DNA of 8,288 bases, from positions 1 to 8,288 of the forward strand of contig JAEZWE010000223.1 in NCBI GenBank assembly GCA_023420435.1, given 5' to 3'. Origin of the DNA: Bacteroidota bacterium. Its GTDB lineage: Bacteria > Bacteroidota > Bacteroidia > Flavobacteriales > Weeksellaceae. Below the pieces are notes generated by a model. It ran no database searches. It saw nothing but the letters and a program-made list of their open reading frames with translations, and had not been told where the DNA came from. Of this stretch, positions 5,648-8,288 are shown one piece after another (within the stretch, counting starts at the first letter, position 1; each line of letters starts with the position of its first letter). Position numbers and translations under genes: made by a program.

Positions 5648-8287
5648 CTAAAACTTCACATCCAAACCAACATACACGTTAGCAGGCATAATCGGTTCAT
5701 AAACCATTCCGCCGTCAAAATAATTTCCGAAAGGATTTTGTGCATCAATAATTGGATTTTCTTGAGTGTATGAAGTCAAGTTTTCACCGCCGAGATAAAC
5801 TCGGATTTTTTCGTTGAAATTTCTTGAAATCTGTGCATTTAGAGTAGAATAGTCATCAGAATATTCCGAAAGTTGAAATTGCGATGGATTTGCATCTAAA
5901 TTCGGCAATTTTTGTTTTCCTACTACATTTAAAGTCGTATCAAAAGCCCAAAATCCGCCTTTTTCATTTTTGGTTGTGGAATAAGCCAAATTCAGAAAAC
6001 CTCGGTGTTTTGCCATAAAAGGAACTTCTCTTCTTCCATCGGCAAAATCGGCTTGAACATCATAAAACTTGTACGCCAAACGAACATCAAAATTTTTCAC
6101 CGGCGAAAAATCCCACTGTGTTTGAAAACTGTTTGCCCAAGATTTTCCGGCCAAATTATAAAAAACAATTTTTTGCGCAGATTGATCCAAATCCAACAAA
6201 ACCTGATCTTGGAAATCGGTTCGGAAAAAATCTGCTACAATCATTGATTTATTCCCGAAAAGTCGAAATTCCTGTTGCAAACTTGCACCGTAATTCCATG
6301 CAATTTCTGGATTTAAACCATAAATTTTTCCGCCGTTTTGCAAAATATCGATGGATCTATTGGAAGCAAAAAAGGCCTGACTTTCTGCAAAAATATTCGC
6401 CGTTCTGAAACCACGTCCTGCCGATAATCTCAAGATTGTTTTAGGTGCGATATCGTATTTAAAATTTAATCTAGGTGTAAACTGCGTTCCAGCTAAATTG
6501 TGGAAATCGGTTCGTGCACCTGCAACTAAGGTATATTTTTCGCCGGTTAAAGTATATTCGAAAAATAATCCTGGAACGGTTTCTGTCCTTTTAAAATTTT
6601 GAAATAAATAGTCTTCATCATATTTATCATACAAAAAACTCGCTCCTGTTTTGTATTTGTGATTGGTATTTCCGAAAATACTTTCAAAAATTAGATTGGA
6701 ATAATACGTCGTTTGTTTTCCGAAATAATTCCTCAAACCAAAAAAACTGTCTTGTTGATGATAGGTAAATTGGTTCATCCAACCCAAACTTTGATACGGT
6801 TTTTCTTTAAATAAATACCCCGTTTTATTCCAAACCTGAAATCTAGAAATATCAATTCCGACTCCATAAGCTGATTGTTCACTTTGGTCTAAAGTTTTAT
6901 CGAAATCCATTTGTCCGGCATTTCTTTTATCCTGTAAAAAATTAATCCCGAAATGCGTTCCAAATCCGGAATGTTCCAAATCTTCATAATTTAAAAGATA
7001 CGCAACATTAATTTGTGTTCCGGTTGGTTGATCCAGAAATTCGTCGTCGTTGTAATCCATTTTTGCCAAAGTTCCATTTCCGTGAAGTAATATGGTTTGC
7101 GATGTATGTTCTGAAATTGGGGAAGTGTGGGTGATATTGGCTTCTGTTCTTGCATTTAAATCAGCAAAAACATTAAGAGTAGTTTCAGATTTATCGTGAG
7201 ATTTTAATAATTCGGTATTGATTTGTCCGGTAATACTTTCATAACCGTTGGTAACTGTAGAACCACCTTTTGTAAGCTGAACTCCCGCAATCCAACGTCC
7301 CGGAATAAAGTTTAAACCATAAGGTGTTGCTAATCCTCGAATTTCTGGCAAAAGTTCTTTCGTTAAAGCAGTATATTTTTGATCTAAACCCAACATTTTC
7401 AACTGTTTGGTTCCGGTAACTGCGTTGGAAAAGGAAACATCAACCGTTGCATTGGTTTCAAAACTTTCGGATAAGTTGCAACAAGCCGCTTTTAGCAATT
7501 CTTTTTGACCAATATTAAACGTTAAATCAGCTGATTTTCTACTTAATGCAGTAGCTTCTTCTACTTTGGTAATAATAACACCTTCAATAGATTTTTCGTG
7601 ATTTTCGTGATTGTTAGAAGTTGAAGACGTTGTTGCTTTTTTTACAAATTTTTGAGGATTGGTGGCATGTCCGCTTTCCAGAACCACTTCTTCATCAACA
7701 TCCGGAAATTTTGAATTTCGATCGTACCAGCAGCATTTTGGAAGTGCATTGTACGTTTCATCAGAAGTTTTAAATATTTGGTTATCATGACCCACTTCTG
7801 CAATTTTCTTCAAAAGAGTTTCAGCCGTTAATCCGGAATTTCCCAAATCAACTGTTAAAGTTTGCGAAGCCGGTGTCCAATTTGCAGATTTTGCGCCCAT
7901 TTCCAATGCGGTATTTTCGATGCGTTTTTTGCATTCTGCACAATTTCCTTTTACGTGAAAATCGGTTAAAGAATTATGGGAATCTAAATTTGTTTTTTCT
8001 ACAGAATTTTGATTGGGGGTAGATAAAGTTCTGTCGTAATGGCAACAACCCGCAAGTTTGTTGTACACTTCATCCGGAGCTTTATACTTTTCGTTATCGT
8101 GCCCCACTTCGGCAATTTTTTTTAGAATTTGATCGAGTGAATTTTTTTCGGAATTAAATTCCAAATTAAGGATTTTTGTTTCGCTGTCCCAGTTTGCGGC
8201 AGTTGCTCCGCTCTGTTTTGCGGTGGTTTCTATTCTTTCTTTGCACATTCCGCAATCGCCATTTACCCAAACTTTTTCTGTTTTTGT
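5648..8287 (-). CDS. TonB-dependent outer-membrane receptor with two N-terminal HMA-like metal-binding modules, 5'-truncated
   Basis: An outer-membrane TonB-dependent receptor, probably for copper or another thiophilic metal or its complex. The frame is open to the window edge; 879 codons are visible, and the signal peptide and any earlier domain are missing. An ATG at 8248 lies inside the first CxxC motif (GDCGMC) and cannot be the start. Numbered from that Met, module 1 runs to residue 73 and module 2 covers 99-177; each has CxxC, GHDN and CCxYDR. A His/Ser/Thr-rich linker (about 190-220) leads to the plug (about 221-350) with IEGVIITK, AACCNLSESFETN and the conserved GYESITGQIN. The beta-barrel (about 350-866) ends in a terminal Phe (VGLDVKF), as outer-membrane proteins do. 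The AACCNLSES plug variant is typical of flavobacterial receptors often linked to metals. Receptor identity is secure, the metal is inferred. Confidence 0.93.
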   Translation of the reverse strand, partial: TKTEKVWVNGDCGMCKERIETTAKQSGATAANWDSETKILNLEFNSEKNSLDQILKKIAEVGHDNEKYKAPDEVYNKLAGCCHYDRTLSTPNQNSVEKTNLDSHNSLTDFHVKGNCAECKKRIENTALEMGAKSANWTPASQTLTVDLGNSGLTAETLLKKIAEVGHDNQIFKTSDETYNALPKCCWYDRNSKFPDVDEEVVLESGHATNPQKFVKKATTSSTSNNHENHEKSIEGVIITKVEEATALSRKSADLTFNIGQKELLKAACCNLSESFETNATVDVSFSNAVTGTKQLKMLGLDQKYTALTKELLPEIRGLATPYGLNFIPGRWIAGVQLTKGGSTVTNGYESITGQINTELLKSHDKSETTLNVFADLNARTEANITHTSPISEHTSQTILLHGNGTLAKMDYNDDEFLDQPTGTQINVAYLLNYEDLEHSGFGTHFGINFLQDKRNAGQMDFDKTLDQSEQSAYGVGIDISRFQVWNKTGYLFKEKPYQSLGWMNQFTYHQQDSFFGLRNYFGKQTTYYSNLIFESIFGNTNHKYKTGASFLYDKYDEDYLFQNFKRTETVPGLFFEYTLTGEKYTLVAGARTDFHNLAGTQFTPRLNFKYDIAPKTILRLSAGRGFRTANIFAESQAFFASNRSIDILQNGGKIYGLNPEIAWNYGASLQQEFRLFGNKSMIVADFFRTDFQDQVLLDLDQSAQKIVFYNLAGKSWANSFQTQWDFSPVKNFDVRLAYKFYDVQADFADGRREVPFMAKHRGFLNLAYSTTKNEKGGFWAFDTTLNVVGKQKLPNLDANPSQFQLSEYSDDYSTLNAQISRNFNEKIRVYLGGENLTSYTQENPIIDAQNPFGNYFDGGMVYEPIMPANVYVGLDVKF
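7718..8266 (-). repeat. Tandem duplication encoding two 79-residue HMA-like modules
   Basis: Within the receptor gene, 8266-8030 and 7954-7718 encode two modules of exactly 79 residues each, aligning without gaps at 38 of 79 identities, separated by a 25-residue polar linker. Both carry VxGxCxxCKxRIE, an ANW motif, an identical stretch LKKIAEVGHDN, and a C-terminal CCxYDR. Each therefore has four Cys: CxxC at module positions 5 and 8, and CC at 74-75. The CxxC differs (CGMC versus CAEC), which suggests different metal affinity or partner. Small stand-alone flavobacterial HMA proteins have the same layout, so this looks like duplication of such a unit fused to a receptor. Confidence 0.85.
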
Positions 8288-8288
8288 T

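Noticed and set aside
7618..7632. GAAGACG-like sequence inside the receptor gene as another copy of the heptad repeat.
   Set aside because: A single heptad match without tandem copies, in coding sequence for a Ser/Thr-rich linker; best explained by chance.

Overview
The window looks like chromosomal DNA from a low-GC flavobacterium, most likely a Chryseobacterium-like member of the Weeksellaceae. This rests on the protein families present: a type IX secretion (T9SS) C-terminal sorting domain, a flavobacterial TonB-dependent receptor with heavy-metal-associated (HMA) modules, and a DUF445 protein with Bacteroidetes-type sequence. It also rests on several matches to the Bacteroidetes -7 promoter element TAnnTTTG and on the lack of Shine-Dalgarno sequences before start codons. 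The taxon is inferred; there is no rRNA or other marker to confirm it.

Layout. Positions 1-806 (+) hold the 3' part of pyrD (class 2 dihydroorotate dehydrogenase), cut by the window edge. Positions 836-1189 (+) encode a small four-helix-bundle protein of the 23S rRNA intervening-sequence (IVP) family. That gene sits between two inverted 25-bp arrays of a 7-nt repeat (779-803 and 1209-1233). Positions 1239-2483 (-) encode a DUF445 membrane protein convergent with pyrD. A short divergent promoter region follows, and then a lipoprotein MsrB methionine-R-sulfoxide reductase (2579-3109, +). A 179-bp spacer with nested inverted repeats and a promoter leads to an exported murein L,D-transpeptidase-like protein (3289-4047, +). 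A T9SS-secreted reprolysin-like zinc metalloprotease (4061-5599, -) meets it tail to tail. The rest (5648 to the right edge, -) is a TonB-dependent receptor with two tandem N-terminal HMA-like modules, truncated at its N-terminus by the window edge.

Functional theme. Apart from pyrD (pyrimidine synthesis), most genes act at the cell envelope: cell wall remodelling, repair of oxidised methionine outside the cytoplasm, secreted proteolysis, and outer-membrane uptake or sensing of probably copper or another thiophilic metal. They do not form one operon. Strands alternate, and three of the genes have their own recognisable -7 element.

Most unusual structure. The IVP-family gene appears to be a roughly 455-bp cassette bounded by inverted heptanucleotide arrays. 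It fills the junction between two convergent housekeeping genes and seems to supply the last eight codons of pyrD. The receptor with two 79-residue Cys-rich modules (48% identical, no gaps) is the second point of interest. No gene-free stretch exceeds 300 bases, and I saw no tRNA, rRNA, CRISPR array or transposase gene.
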